Shown: positions 1 to 7,865, counted from the first letter of the stretch. The stretch: DNA of 13,038 nt from Chloroflexota bacterium (GCA_021789355.1 JAJYJR010000098.1:1-13038); one strand, 5' to 3'. A program made the numbers and translations. The notes: generated from the letters alone by a model not told the origin.

Positions 1-240
1 TGGGGACAGAAGTGGACCGGTTGGTCGGGGCGAGAGGAGTGGCGACGACGATAACCATGTCATCGCACGTGCGCCCGTTCCGGCAGCGAGCATCGGCCTG
101 AGAGGGCTAGGGCCGAGCCTTCACGGGTGAACGTCCGGATCGCGGCCTCGTGGCCTCGACGGCGTGTGGCAGCCGCCAGCTGAGCGGTACCATGTCGGCA
201 GAGTTGACAAGTGAGCGTGAATGAAGAGCATGAGGCGCCC
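1..240. other. Leading stretch without a supportable gene
   Basis: Plus-strand frames entering from the left edge close early (for example at 52-54 and within about 140 bases), and none gives a recognisable protein tail. The minus-strand open frame across 60-242 has no recognisable family and lies across the upstream region of the next gene. The stretch contains a tandem GGCCTCG pair near 143-157 and a consensus-like TTGACA at 204-209. It is best read as the upstream control region of the XRE-ImmA-PIN operon, possibly with the last codons of an earlier gene. Confidence 0.5.
204..232 (+). promoter_or_regulatory. Weak candidate promoter of the XRE operon
   Basis: TTGACA at 204-209 matches the -35 consensus exactly. 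The hexamer 17-18 bases downstream (AGCATG/GCATGA) is a poor -10 element. If used, it would start transcripts at about 239-241, next to the ATG at 241. That conflicts with the GAGG ribosome-binding site at 232-235, so only one reading can be right. An exact -35 hexamer in GC-rich DNA is suggestive but not proof. Confidence 0.22.
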
Positions 241-600
241 ATGACGAACGCTCAGTCATCCTCGACGAATGCTGGAACCGCTACGCGCCTGGCCGCTCGC
301 ATCCGAGAGGCCCGCGAACGGACAGGCCTGCCGCTCGAGGAGGTGGCCGCTCTCGGCGGCATGACCGCAGTGGAGCTGCGAACTGCTGAGGAGGAAGGCC
401 GCATCTCGACCTATCGTCTGGAGCGCATTGCGGAGGCAACGCACCAGAGCATCGAGTTCTTCTTGGCAGCCGCCGACGACGAGCCGGTCAGCGCTCTTCT
501 GCGCGCCGAAGATGGCAGCGGCACGAGAACTCGCGAAGCGATCGACTGGTTCGAGCAGTTCATCCAGCGCTACGAGTTCGTCGCCTCCCTGGGTAGATGA
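241..600 (+). CDS. XRE-family HTH regulator / antitoxin-like
   Basis: A 119-aa helix-turn-helix protein, probably the DNA-binding repressor or antitoxin of the three-gene operon. Residues 15-75 form a typical XRE fold: helix TRLAARIREARERTGL, then LEEVAALGGMTAVELRTAE, then RISTYRLERIAEATHQSIEFF. The acidic, aromatic tail (IDWFEQFIQRYEF) could contact the partner protease. I chose ATG 241 because GAGG lies 5 nt upstream (232-235); an in-frame GTG at 211 would add 10 residues but has no clear ribosome-binding site. The stop overlaps the next start as ATGA (597-600), so the two are translationally coupled. In ImmR/ImmA-type switches the partner protease inactivates such a repressor; that role here is inferred from gene order. 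Confidence 0.85.
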   Translation: MTNAQSSSTNAGTATRLAARIREARERTGLPLEEVAALGGMTAVELRTAEEEGRISTYRLERIAEATHQSIEFFLAAADDEPVSALLRAEDGSGTRTREAIDWFEQFIQRYEFVASLGR

Positions 601-1340
601 GCGGCGTCGTCGACCACGACGCCATCGCCCGTCGTGCCGACGAGCTCCGTCGACAGCTGGGACTCGGGAACGCGCCGGTCGTCGACGTTGCGGCGACTCT
701 TCGCTCTGCCGGCCTGAAGCTCGTCCAGCGGCGTCTCGGTCAGGGCGGGCCGGATGGCATGTATGTACGCCGCGGCGACGTCGCGTTCGTCCTCCTCAAC
801 AACGACAAGTACCTGCCGCGCCAGCGGTTCACCGCCGCCCATGAGCTTGGCCATCACATGCTTGGTCACCGCGCGGCCATCGATGAGGACGTGCTCGACG
901 TCAAGGGGCGTTCCCAAGAGGAGGAGGCGAACACCTTTGCCGCCAGCTTCCTCGTTCCGCGGCATGCCCTCCAGGAAAGGGTGCGTCAGAGCTCCGAGAT
1001 CACACCCGGCTGGGTCTTCGATCTCGCAGTCGAATATGGTGTCAGTTACAACACGCTCGTCTATCGGCTGCACAACTGCGGGCTGCTGTCACGGGGCGCT
1101 GAGCAGCGTGACGAGCTGAAGGCTGCGTCGCGGTCGGTTGTCGCCGAAGCGCTCGACATGCCTCAGCCGCCCAAGGAGACGGTGTTTCCGCCGGAGTTCG
1201 TCCGGGATGCAATCGCCGCTCACGTGGCCGGGGAGATCACGTTCGAGCGGCTCGCCGAGTTGCTCGAGGTTCCGGAAGCACAACTGCAGCGTCGCCTGAA
1301 GGGGGCGGTACAGGCGGATTATGACGCTGAGGCGACTTAG
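597..1340 (+). CDS. ImmA/IrrE-family metallo-endopeptidase
   Basis: A 247-aa putative zinc peptidase of the ImmA/IrrE (COG2856) type, probably cytoplasmic. The HExxH motif is intact (HELGH, residues 82-86, followed by HMLGH). The downstream family segment EEEANTFAASFLVP (108-121) supplies the likely third zinc ligand. A helical segment with GWVFDLAVEYGVSYNTLVYRL follows (about 137-157), and the C-terminus (197-236, FVRDAIAAHVAG...LAELLEVPEAQLQRRL) resembles another small HTH. Such enzymes usually cleave the XRE repressor encoded beside them; the ATGA overlap with the XRE gene supports that pairing. The 3' end overlaps the PIN-like gene by 20 bp. Family assignment is strong; the substrate is inferred. 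Confidence 0.9.
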   Translation: MSGVVDHDAIARRADELRRQLGLGNAPVVDVAATLRSAGLKLVQRRLGQGGPDGMYVRRGDVAFVLLNNDKYLPRQRFTAAHELGHHMLGHRAAIDEDVLDVKGRSQEEEANTFAASFLVPRHALQERVRQSSEITPGWVFDLAVEYGVSYNTLVYRLHNCGLLSRGAEQRDELKAASRSVVAEALDMPQPPKETVFPPEFVRDAIAAHVAGEITFERLAELLEVPEAQLQRRLKGAVQADYDAEAT

Positions 1341-1941
1341 CGGCGAAATCCATGATCCGCGTGATGGGGAGTGGATGTTCGACAGCAGCTCGCTAATCAA
1401 CCTCCGGATAGCCGGCCTGCTCGACACGATCATGCGGGAGTTTCACGGACGCGCCCACCTCATCGAGGAGGTGTTGGTCGAGCTGGACAAGGGCACTACC
1501 GGGCCGATTGTCCGCAGCTCGTCCTGGTTCGAGGAGGTGGCCCCGGACGCGGCCACGCACCTGCGTGAGGTCGCTCGGCTGCGGCAGCGCTGGCGATCCG
1601 CTCCTGGTCGGGACAAAGGAGAAGCTGCCTCGATCGTGGTCGCAAGGAGGCGCGGCTGGCGGTTGATCTGCGAGGACGGCGTCGGCTACGCGGCGGCACG
1701 GACTGCGGAGCAGGTGTGTGTGATGCGCACCGTCGACCTAATGGTCGCGATGGTCCGCTGCGGGTGGGCGGGTGCCGCTGAAGTGTGGGCCGGATACGAG
1801 ACTCTGCGAGACGCCCGGCAGAAGCTCGGCGTCGTGCCGTGGGAGGACACGAAGGTCAGGCAGCCGCGCGTGAAGTTCGATCAGCTTTGCTCGCCACGCC
1901 TGAGGTTCGATGAATGTCTGTACGACGGGGCTTCCAGCTAG
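1321..1941 (+). CDS. PIN-like domain protein, putative ribonuclease toxin
   Basis: A 206-aa protein with the acidic layout of a PIN nuclease: D21 in MFDSSSLINL, E54 in EEVLVEL, E101 in KGEAASIVVARRRGW and D119 in LICEDGVGYAA. PIN proteins are Mg-dependent ribonucleases, often toxins. PIN-like proteins occur next to XRE and ImmA/IrrE genes, so a toxin or effector role is plausible but not shown. Residues 135-206 (including VDLMVAMVRCGWAG) exceed a minimal PIN domain and may bind a partner. The start overlaps the protease gene by 20 bp; an alternative ATG at 1375 begins MFDSSSL, but its GGGGAG is only 3 nt away. The gene converges with the minus-strand operon, with 36 bp between stops and no clear terminator. 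Confidence 0.7.
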   Translation: MTLRRLSGEIHDPRDGEWMFDSSSLINLRIAGLLDTIMREFHGRAHLIEEVLVELDKGTTGPIVRSSSWFEEVAPDAATHLREVARLRQRWRSAPGRDKGEAASIVVARRRGWRLICEDGVGYAAARTAEQVCVMRTVDLMVAMVRCGWAGAAEVWAGYETLRDARQKLGVVPWEDTKVRQPRVKFDQLCSPRLRFDECLYDGASS

Positions 1942-1977
1942 AGTCAGGCCCGGCAGTCACCGCCAAAGTGTTGGGCG

Positions 1978-2931
1978 CTACACGACGCCCAGCTCGTCGA
2001 GCTTGAGTAGTAGGGCAGCCATCTCGCCCGACGCCTGAGCGACCGCGATGGTGTTGTGGAATAGGCGTTCAGCGTGATCAGGGTGACGAGGATAGGTCGC
2101 GAAGACGACCGACTTGCCTGCAGCCCGCGCGGCCGCGCCCAGCGGGGCTATCTCGTCGAAGATGGCGAAGCGATGTTTGATCTTGTTGTAGGCCTCGAGC
2201 AGGGTCACCGGCGGAACTGGCGAGCCAATCGGGACCAGATCGATGACGATCTTCACGTCGTCGGGCTCCTTGTCGACGTCGCTCGCCCCGACGTCCGGCC
2301 ATGTGCGGGGCACCCCTGCCTCGCGATAGAAGTCGGAGATATGACGCAGAGTGGCCGGCAGACTCGTGTAGTCGTGCGCCAGGAACTCCCGGTCCTCGCC
2401 TTCGACTGCAAGCGTGTCCAGATCTGGTATCGCCAGCAGCTCGGGGAGCGAGCGGCCCTGCCGAACCTCGTCGAAGAAGTCTCCCGCAGCGGCTCCCTTC
2501 GAGTTCAGGTATCGAGCGAATAGGCCGCCCCGGTCGCGAAATCGGATCGCATGCCCAAGCGATGCACAGTCCTCAACGGCGGCCGCGAGCTGCGCTAGGA
2601 GTCGGGCGACAACGTAGGTTTGGACAAGGGCCCCCGTTCTGGCGTGCTCCGCGATGGCTTCTGCCTCGCTTCGTTCGACAACGTACATGAGGCTCTCTAC
2701 GATGACGCCGACCTCGTCCGCATCGACCGCCGAACGATGGAGAGCGAGGGCGGTCGCCGGGTGCGTCAGGCACGTCTTGCTGGTGAACTCCCTCAGGAAG
2801 ATCCGATCCACGTCCTGCACCGCCGATCCTCCGAACAACTCGCCAGAAGGGGCCACGCGACGGCCGGTCCGCTCGTGCCCATCGACGGACACGGGTAGCC
2901 TTCGCCGGCCTTTCGAAGCACTCTCGGACAC
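1978..2931 (-). CDS. Uncharacterised protein, third gene of the RM operon
   Basis: A 317-aa protein of no family I recognise with confidence. It starts with GTG 27 nt after the res stop on the same strand, so it is probably in the mod-res operon. The N-terminal 30 residues are basic and probably disordered. Residues 40-135 are helical (EADEVGVIVESLMYVVERSEAEAIAEH-like, then VVARLLAQLAAAVEDCASLGHAIRF). The most distinctive stretch is LLEAYNKIKHRFAIFDEI (244-261), which resembles the NKxKH helix of HEPN-like and abortive-infection proteins. No signal peptide or membrane segment is visible. Possible roles are an accessory RM subunit, an independent RNase effector, or an unrelated passenger; the sequence alone does not decide. 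Confidence 0.75.
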   Translation of the reverse strand: MSESASKGRRRLPVSVDGHERTGRRVAPSGELFGGSAVQDVDRIFLREFTSKTCLTHPATALALHRSAVDADEVGVIVESLMYVVERSEAEAIAEHARTGALVQTYVVARLLAQLAAAVEDCASLGHAIRFRDRGGLFARYLNSKGAAAGDFFDEVRQGRSLPELLAIPDLDTLAVEGEDREFLAHDYTSLPATLRHISDFYREAGVPRTWPDVGASDVDKEPDDVKIVIDLVPIGSPVPPVTLLEAYNKIKHRFAIFDEIAPLGAAARAAGKSVVFATYPRHPDHAERLFHNTIAVAQASGEMAALLLKLDELGVV

Positions 2932-2958
2932 CGACGGGCGCGCAGCTGGGCCCTCGGG

Positions 2959-5424
2959 TCAAGAGGTGGACGCCTGCACCAGTAGGACGGCCCAGGAGCC
3001 CTTCGATGCCCGCAGAGCCGTCTCCGAGATCAGCAGGTAGCGCCAGCGCCCGCACGTTCCCTCGTCTGTGACGCGCCGGGCCCAGCGCTCGCCGGCGTCG
3101 GCCTTCGCAACGACGTCCGGCGCGCCCATCTCCTTGTCGCTCTTGGTCTCCAGTAGGTAGTTGACGCCCTCGGCGAGCGCGTAGAAGTCGGCGCTGTAGT
3201 GGCCCCCGTCCCACTCGATGACGTGCTCGCCCCGCTGGATGCGGGCCCAGAGCTCGATCGCGTCCGAGCCATCGAGCAGGTTGGCCAGCTCGCGCTCGGT
3301 CGAGCTATCGAACCACTCGACCGCCATGAAGCTCTTGGCCCAGCCGGAGTACGACTCCGAGCGCGCGAACGGCCCGAAGCGGTTCGGGTTCACGGGGCGG
3401 ACATTAGTCCGGGTTGGCCGGAACTCGACCGGCTCGACGATCTCCTCGAACGTCTCCGGGGATCGGTGGAATCCGCCGCGGATGATCCTCCGCGCGGTGT
3501 CGATGGCCACGGGCAGGAACGCGCCCAGGTGGGCCTCCGCAGCCTCCCCGCCTGCGCCGGCGACGAGCGCGTCGACGAGGCGGCGGGCCGCATTAGCGTT
3601 CTGGGCGTTGGAGGGGACCTCGTCGAACGCGAGGATGGCCTCTCGGAGGTTGGCCCGGAACCTCCCGATCGGGAGAGCAAGGCTGGCCGCGCTGATACGG
3701 TCCACCGTCTCGTGCGGCACAAGCCGGAGGCCGGTCGCGCTCATCGGGTCGACCTCGATGTCCAGCCGCTTGCGTTCCAGGACTTCGTCGGGCGCCGCGG
3801 CGAGCGTCTTGCCGACCTGCTCGAAGGCCGAGTCTGGGATGTCGGCCAGCGAGAACTGCCGCCGGGCAAAGGTCCGGGAGACGCGCGGGATGCTGACCCG
3901 GCGGTCCACTTGTGGGACGACGAGGTTGCTTAGCCGGAGGGCTTGGGCCTCGGCATCCTCGGTCCGGTCCTCCGCGGCCGAGATGAAGAATGCCGCAGAC
4001 GCTTCCCCTGCGCCCGCGTGGCCAGACGGCGATGCTCCCAGGGACAGGCCGGCGACCGCCTCCGGGGACAGGATCGGCTCGGCCTCGAGGGTCTGGGCAG
4101 GAGTTGCGGCCATGGTGGTCGGCGTGCCTGTGGACGCCGCGGTGGCGGCCGACGCGCCCGTCCGGGCGGCCACCAAGCCCTCGATGAGCACGTTCGCCCG
4201 GGCGAGCACCCGCTCATACCGCTCGTGCGACAGCACCTCGACGGTGTCGAGCAGCTCGATGCCGGTGTACCGGCCCCAGGGCAGCCGGAGGCCGCGACCG
4301 AGCGTCTGCTCTGTGAGCGCGTCCGAGATCGAGGGGCGGAGCGAGCAGATCACGTAGATGTTCTTGACGTCCCAGCCCTCCTTGAGCATGGAGACGCTGA
4401 CGATCACGCGCACCGGGCTCGACGGGCTCTCGACGTCGTCGAGGCGCGCGAGCGCGTCGTCGGGAGCCTCGGAGTGGATGACGAGGACCCGTGCGTCGTA
4501 GTCGTCGGGGAAGAACCCGGGGCGCCGCAACACCGACGCCACCTCATTCGCGTTCTCAATCGTGTCCGCAACGACAAACATGACCGGGTTGAGGGTCGCC
4601 GAAGCGGTGGCACCAGCGAAGACACCGATCGCCCGGCGCTTGGCGTCGAGGAGCCGGAGCCCATCGCTCAGCTGGGTCGCCACGTCGGTCCGATCGTCAC
4701 GGCGGCCGACGAGCACTGGCGTCTTGACTAGCCGATCCGCGATCGCACGCGCGAGCGGGTAGCGGTAGACGACCTTGGCGAGCGAGCCTTTGTCGGGAGT
4801 CGCGGTCAGGCCGATCAGGCCGAGCGGAGACAAGTCGCGAACGGCGTCGCTGAACGCCTTGGCCTTCTCCTGGTACACGTGGTGCTCGTCGGCGATCACA
4901 ACGAGGTCAGGGGTCTCGCGGAGGTGCTCGTAGAGATCGCGGCCGATCCACTCTTGGAACTTGCGCGTGCGGCGGGTGACCTTGTCCGTCGGGCGGATCA
5001 GCTGCTGGACGTTGAACACGAACAGCTTCACGGCGTTCGGGTCGTCTAGGGCGGCCCGCACGCGACCGGTGGCGAAGTCGTCGGCCGTAATGACCTCCGG
5101 CCGCCATTCCATCCCGCCGAGGACCGACTTCGGGTGCCCGGGGGTGAAGTTGTCGATGGTCTTCCGCTGGATCGTCTTCCCGGGCGTCACGACGAGGAAG
5201 TGGCGGACCCCTTGGGTCGCGAGGTACTCGATAAGCCCGGCCGCGATGTACGTCTTCCCCACGCCGGTCGCGAGGTCGCATACGACCTCGAAGCCCTCGT
5301 CCCCGTGCTGCTCGAAGACACCCAGGACGGCGGCGATCGCCTCGCGGTTGGGAGCCCGAAGGTCAAGGCGGGCCGCGATATCGTCGAGCAGCGGCTCGTC
5401 GAGGGTAATGAGCGGTCCGATCAC
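2959..5424 (-). CDS. res: Type III-like restriction subunit (helicase-nuclease)
   Basis: An 821-aa putative Res subunit that would use ATP-driven motion or switching to cut unmethylated DNA together with Mod. Superfamily 2 motifs appear in order: Walker A ATGVGKT (52-58), DEHH (179-182), TATP (207-210), SVSMLKEGWDVKN (343-355) and the motif VI region EQTLGRGLRL (372-381). The C-terminus has ADFYALAEGVNYLLETK (745-761), matching the D...(E)xK nuclease motif typical of type III Res proteins. An Ala/Thr-rich linker lies near 420-450. I start it at GTG 5424, where GTGA (5421-5424) overlaps the mod stop; the open frame runs upstream to 5754, but that part lies inside mod and reads as low-complexity Arg-rich noise. 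At 821 aa it is shorter than EcoP15I-like Res (about 970). Confidence 0.85.
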   Translation of the reverse strand: MIGPLITLDEPLLDDIAARLDLRAPNREAIAAVLGVFEQHGDEGFEVVCDLATGVGKTYIAAGLIEYLATQGVRHFLVVTPGKTIQRKTIDNFTPGHPKSVLGGMEWRPEVITADDFATGRVRAALDDPNAVKLFVFNVQQLIRPTDKVTRRTRKFQEWIGRDLYEHLRETPDLVVIADEHHVYQEKAKAFSDAVRDLSPLGLIGLTATPDKGSLAKVVYRYPLARAIADRLVKTPVLVGRRDDRTDVATQLSDGLRLLDAKRRAIGVFAGATASATLNPVMFVVADTIENANEVASVLRRPGFFPDDYDARVLVIHSEAPDDALARLDDVESPSSPVRVIVSVSMLKEGWDVKNIYVICSLRPSISDALTEQTLGRGLRLPWGRYTGIELLDTVEVLSHERYERVLARANVLIEGLVAARTGASAATAASTGTPTTMAATPAQTLEAEPILSPEAVAGLSLGASPSGHAGAGEASAAFFISAAEDRTEDAEAQALRLSNLVVPQVDRRVSIPRVSRTFARRQFSLADIPDSAFEQVGKTLAAAPDEVLERKRLDIEVDPMSATGLRLVPHETVDRISAASLALPIGRFRANLREAILAFDEVPSNAQNANAARRLVDALVAGAGGEAAEAHLGAFLPVAIDTARRIIRGGFHRSPETFEEIVEPVEFRPTRTNVRPVNPNRFGPFARSESYSGWAKSFMAVEWFDSSTERELANLLDGSDAIELWARIQRGEHVIEWDGGHYSADFYALAEGVNYLLETKSDKEMGAPDVVAKADAGERWARRVTDEGTCGRWRYLLISETALRASKGSWAVLLVQASTS

Positions 5425-7052
5425 GGCGTCGTCTGCCCCGATGACCGCTCGACCGGCAGCGTCAGCTGGTAGCCGACACGCGCGAGGTCCCGGGGTACCT
5501 TTCTCACCTTCGCGCCCTTTACAAGGGAGGTTGCGACCTCCGCTGCTCCCGCCTCGATGGCCTCGGCCACGATCAACAGGCCCTCGCCGGGCGCTAACCG
5601 CTGGGCGATGTATCGGGCAACGTCGGGCGTGAGGACGCCATCGATGACCGCAAGGCGGCTCCTGCCGCGCCGGCCAGCGAACGGTGCCTGCGGCTCGAAC
5701 GTGTAGCCGAACTGCGCGGCGACGGCTGCCGCGAGCTCCCCTCCAGAGGCCCACTCCGCCAGGACCAACGTCCCGTCGACCTCCTCGAACATCGACGGCC
5801 CAACCTCCAGGTGCCGGAAGCCGCCGCCGCCAGTCCAGCCGGTTGCCTCAGTGATGCCGCCCGGGTCCTGGCCGAGCACGACCTTCTCGAGTCGCGGGCG
5901 TATGTAGGTTGACACTGTGTCGGCCTGGAGCTCCGATATCACCCAGCGCCGACTCATCTTGTGCGCGACAGCGGCCGTCGTGCCTGAGCCCGCGAAGCAG
6001 TCGAGCACCAAGTCCCCTGGGTTGCTTGCGATCAGAAGGACGCGCTGGAGCAGTCGCTCGGGCTTCGGCGTCGCGAATGCGAGGCCTCCGAACAGCGCCT
6101 TGATCTCGTAGCTGCTGGTCCGGGTCGAGCCGACCTCCTCCTGGCGCCAGATCGTCTCAGCGGGCCGGAACCTCTCCTCGGGCATGTATGTCCGAAACCA
6201 TGCGGTGTAACCGCTGCGGCCGCGGATCCACTCGATCAAGTGGGCATCCCGCTCAACCCGCTCGCGCCCCCAGCGCCAGCGCCCATCCGTGCCATCGGTC
6301 TGCTTGGGGTAGACGACCGAGCCGTCTGGCGCGGTGAGGGGGAAGTAGAGCGATGGACGGTCCTGCCGCGACGGGTCTCCGCCCATCGCGCGGAGCGGTT
6401 TGATGCTGTATCGCCGCCCGCGCTCGTCCACCCTGTTGTAGTGGGTGCCCTCGTCCGTAGCCGCGAGCCGGTTGAGCGTGAAGCCCTCTGACCGTCGGTA
6501 AACCAGGATCGTGTCGTGCCGCACCGAGAAGGACTTGGTGTCCATCCGCGGGCTGTCCGTCTTCTCCCAGATCACCGAGGCCACGAAGTTCTCGCGGCCG
6601 AACAACTCGTCGAGGACCACCTTGCAGTAGGCACCCTCCGAGTCGTCGAGGTGGACCCACACCGAACCGTCTGGGGCCAGCAGGTCTCTGATCTGCTCGA
6701 GCCGGTCCCGCATGAACGTCAACCATGCGGAGTGCTCCAAAGCGTCGTCGTACTGCGCGAATGCCTGTCCCGTGTTGAACGGCGGGTCGATGTAGCAGAG
6801 CTTGACCTTGCCGGCGTAGTGCTCCCGGTAGCCAGGAAGGCGCGTCAGCGCGGTCAGCGCGTTCAGGGCGTCGCCACGGATCAGGAGGTTGTCGGACGGG
6901 TCACCCACGACGTCCAACTCCCGCAGGAGACGCACCTCGTTGATGCGCCAGTCGGAGCGGTCAACCCACGTGAAGGACTCGTCGTCGTGCGCGAGAAGGC
7001 GCAGGCCCTTGTTCGCCCAGGTCAACTCAAGGCGGCCAGACGGCTTCACCAA
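5421..7052 (-). CDS. mod: Type III-like DNA adenine methyltransferase (Mod)
   Basis: A 543-aa beta-class amino-methyltransferase: the catalytic motif IDPPFNTG (88-95; DPPF replaces DPPY, as in many family members) comes before the AdoMet-binding LDCFAGSGTTAAVAHK (350-365). The segment between them (about 165-330) should hold target recognition. It probably makes N6-methyladenine at a short asymmetric site, protecting host DNA and supplying Res with specificity. The C-terminal 130 residues (410-543) are variable and may bind Res. The start is TTG at 7052, with AGGGGA (complement of 7061-7066) 8 nt upstream; GTG at 7049 is an alternative. It is the first gene of the minus-strand operon and overlaps res by 4 nt (GTGA). 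At 543 aa it is shorter than EcoP15I Mod (about 645). Confidence 0.88.
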   Translation of the reverse strand: MVKPSGRLELTWANKGLRLLAHDDESFTWVDRSDWRINEVRLLRELDVVGDPSDNLLIRGDALNALTALTRLPGYREHYAGKVKLCYIDPPFNTGQAFAQYDDALEHSAWLTFMRDRLEQIRDLLAPDGSVWVHLDDSEGAYCKVVLDELFGRENFVASVIWEKTDSPRMDTKSFSVRHDTILVYRRSEGFTLNRLAATDEGTHYNRVDERGRRYSIKPLRAMGGDPSRQDRPSLYFPLTAPDGSVVYPKQTDGTDGRWRWGRERVERDAHLIEWIRGRSGYTAWFRTYMPEERFRPAETIWRQEEVGSTRTSSYEIKALFGGLAFATPKPERLLQRVLLIASNPGDLVLDCFAGSGTTAAVAHKMSRRWVISELQADTVSTYIRPRLEKVVLGQDPGGITEATGWTGGGGFRHLEVGPSMFEEVDGTLVLAEWASGGELAAAVAAQFGYTFEPQAPFAGRRGRSRLAVIDGVLTPDVARYIAQRLAPGEGLLIVAEAIEAGAAEVATSLVKGAKVRKVPRDLARVGYQLTLPVERSSGQTTP

Positions 7053-7070
7053 AAGACACGTCCCCTAGAG

Positions 7071-7097
7071 CCACGGCAACCCCGGGCAGAGCCGTGG
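7071..7097 (-). repeat. Inverted repeat upstream of mod
   Basis: CCACGGC (7071-7077) and GCCGTGG (7091-7097) form a perfect 7-bp stem around a 13-nt loop, ending 18 nt upstream of the mod start and just outside its AGGGGA site. It could be an operator, or a 5' leader hairpin that tunes mod translation, which RM systems often need. There is no T-tract on the minus strand to suggest a terminator. Confidence 0.45.
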
Positions 7098-7150
7098 AGG
7101 CCGGCATCACGCATTGTCAACCAGAATCGAGAGCTTCGGGGCCGCGATCT

Positions 7151-7178
7151 GTAACGCGACCCGTGGAGTCGTCGTTAC
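7151..7178. repeat. Bulged inverted repeat in the intergenic gap
   Basis: GTAACGCGAC (7151-7160) pairs with GTCGTCGTTAC (7168-7178) as a 10-bp stem with a single bulged base and a 7-nt loop. It lies midway in the 190-bp gap between mod and the small membrane protein gene. It may be an operator for mod-res or a secondary termination hairpin. The rest of 7053-7207 shows no gene and no recognisable promoter boxes. Confidence 0.4.
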
Positions 7179-7207
7179 GGCGACGTTGGCCCGGCGGTCT
7201 GGACTCA

Positions 7208-7244
7208 AGGCGAGTCGGCGCGCCGCGCGCAGCGGCACTCGCCT
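7208..7244 (-). terminator. GC-rich hairpin at the stop of the wHTH gene
   Basis: AGGCGAGT (7208-7215) and ACTCGCCT (7237-7244) form a perfect 8-bp stem enclosing a very GC-rich 21-nt segment that can fold further. On the minus strand it begins at the stop codon (TAG, complement of 7243-7245). It is followed by only two Ts (TTGAGTCC), so it is a weak intrinsic terminator of the kind seen in high-GC genomes. A smaller GACTC/GAGTC stem overlaps its distal arm. Confidence 0.5.
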
Positions 7245-7734
7245 ACCGGACCCAGGTCTGCCAGTCGGTATACGGCAAGCCACCGGGGAGCGGCGCGGGC
7301 GACGGGGGTTCCGGTGTGGCGTCCGTCGGCGGGCGAGCGGCCAATGACACGAGGGCGACGAGTCCCAACACGGTGGCGCCGAGCCCCCAGAGCCACCCGG
7401 GGACGCGCCACGTGTCCCCCGCCGCGGGTGCCGTCTGGGCGTCGCTGAGGCGCGGGACCGCCGGCTGCGTTGCGGCGCTGGCGTGGGCGGCCGCCTCCGG
7501 GGCGTGCGCCTCGGCGGGTGCTGCGGCGCGCTGGGACATGGTCGCGGCGATCGCGCGTCCGGCCTCGGTGAGCCGCCAGCGGCCGCGCTCCGGGCTCCAG
7601 ACAAGACCGGTCTTGACCAGGTGGGTCAGGCCATAGCGGGCCGCCCGCTCCGAGCGCCCAGCGGCTCCCGCGAGCGCAACGGTCGAGGCGTCGCCCTGGA
7701 GCAGAGCGGTCAAAAGCAGCTCATCGCGAGTCAT
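7243..7734 (-). CDS. Winged-helix protein with a C-terminal membrane anchor
   Basis: A 163-aa protein. Residues 1-67 look like a winged helix: LLLTALLQGDASTVALAGAAG, then RSERAARYGLTHLVKTGLV as the recognition region, then a wing (SPERGRWRLTEAGRAI). An Ala/Pro-rich linker (68-108) leads to one hydrophobic segment (about 113-133, GWLWGLGATVLGLVALVSLA) and a short Pro-rich tail with two tryptophans. If so, a cytoplasmic DNA-binding domain is tethered to the membrane. I use ATG 7734, 6 nt after a TATATG box; ATG 7743 would add MCA, and the longer frame up to 8007 is Arg/Pro/Gly noise across the repeat-rich intergenic region. It is transcribed divergently from the triple-repeat protein. No exact family is recognised. 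Confidence 0.7.
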   Translation of the reverse strand: MTRDELLLTALLQGDASTVALAGAAGRSERAARYGLTHLVKTGLVWSPERGRWRLTEAGRAIAATMSQRAAAPAEAHAPEAAAHASAATQPAVPRLSDAQTAPAAGDTWRVPGWLWGLGATVLGLVALVSLAARPPTDATPEPPSPAPLPGGLPYTDWQTWVR

Positions 7735-7740
7735 GGCACA

Positions 7741-7770
7741 CATATACAGCTCGGGCCGCCGACGCGGCAA
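7741..7770 (-). promoter_or_regulatory. Candidate promoter of the wHTH membrane protein
   Basis: On the minus strand, TTGCCG (complement of 7765-7770) and TATATG (complement of 7741-7746) are separated by 18 nt. TATATG ends 6 nt before ATG 7734, which implies a leaderless or nearly leaderless mRNA. The AT-rich hexamer stands out in a very GC-rich surround, and there is no Shine-Dalgarno sequence. Confidence 0.42.
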
Positions 7771-7865
7771 GCGGCCGGCCTCCGCCCTGCCGCAGCCTGC
7801 CGGAGCCGGCGGTTGCCGGCCACGGCTTTCCCGCGGCGGACCGCGCCGGGACGGACCGCCGGAGC

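Noticed and set aside
1942..1977. Terminator between the converging operons
   Set aside because: The 36-bp gap has no stable stem with a following T-run on either strand.
3218..4357. Plus-strand 379-aa frame
   Set aside because: It is a Ser/Arg-rich shadow of res; the minus strand carries the helicase and nuclease motifs.
5425..5754. N-terminal extension of the res open frame
   Set aside because: It lies inside mod, reads as Arg/Gly-rich low complexity, and GTG 5424 gives a clean GTGA overlap followed by sensible family sequence.
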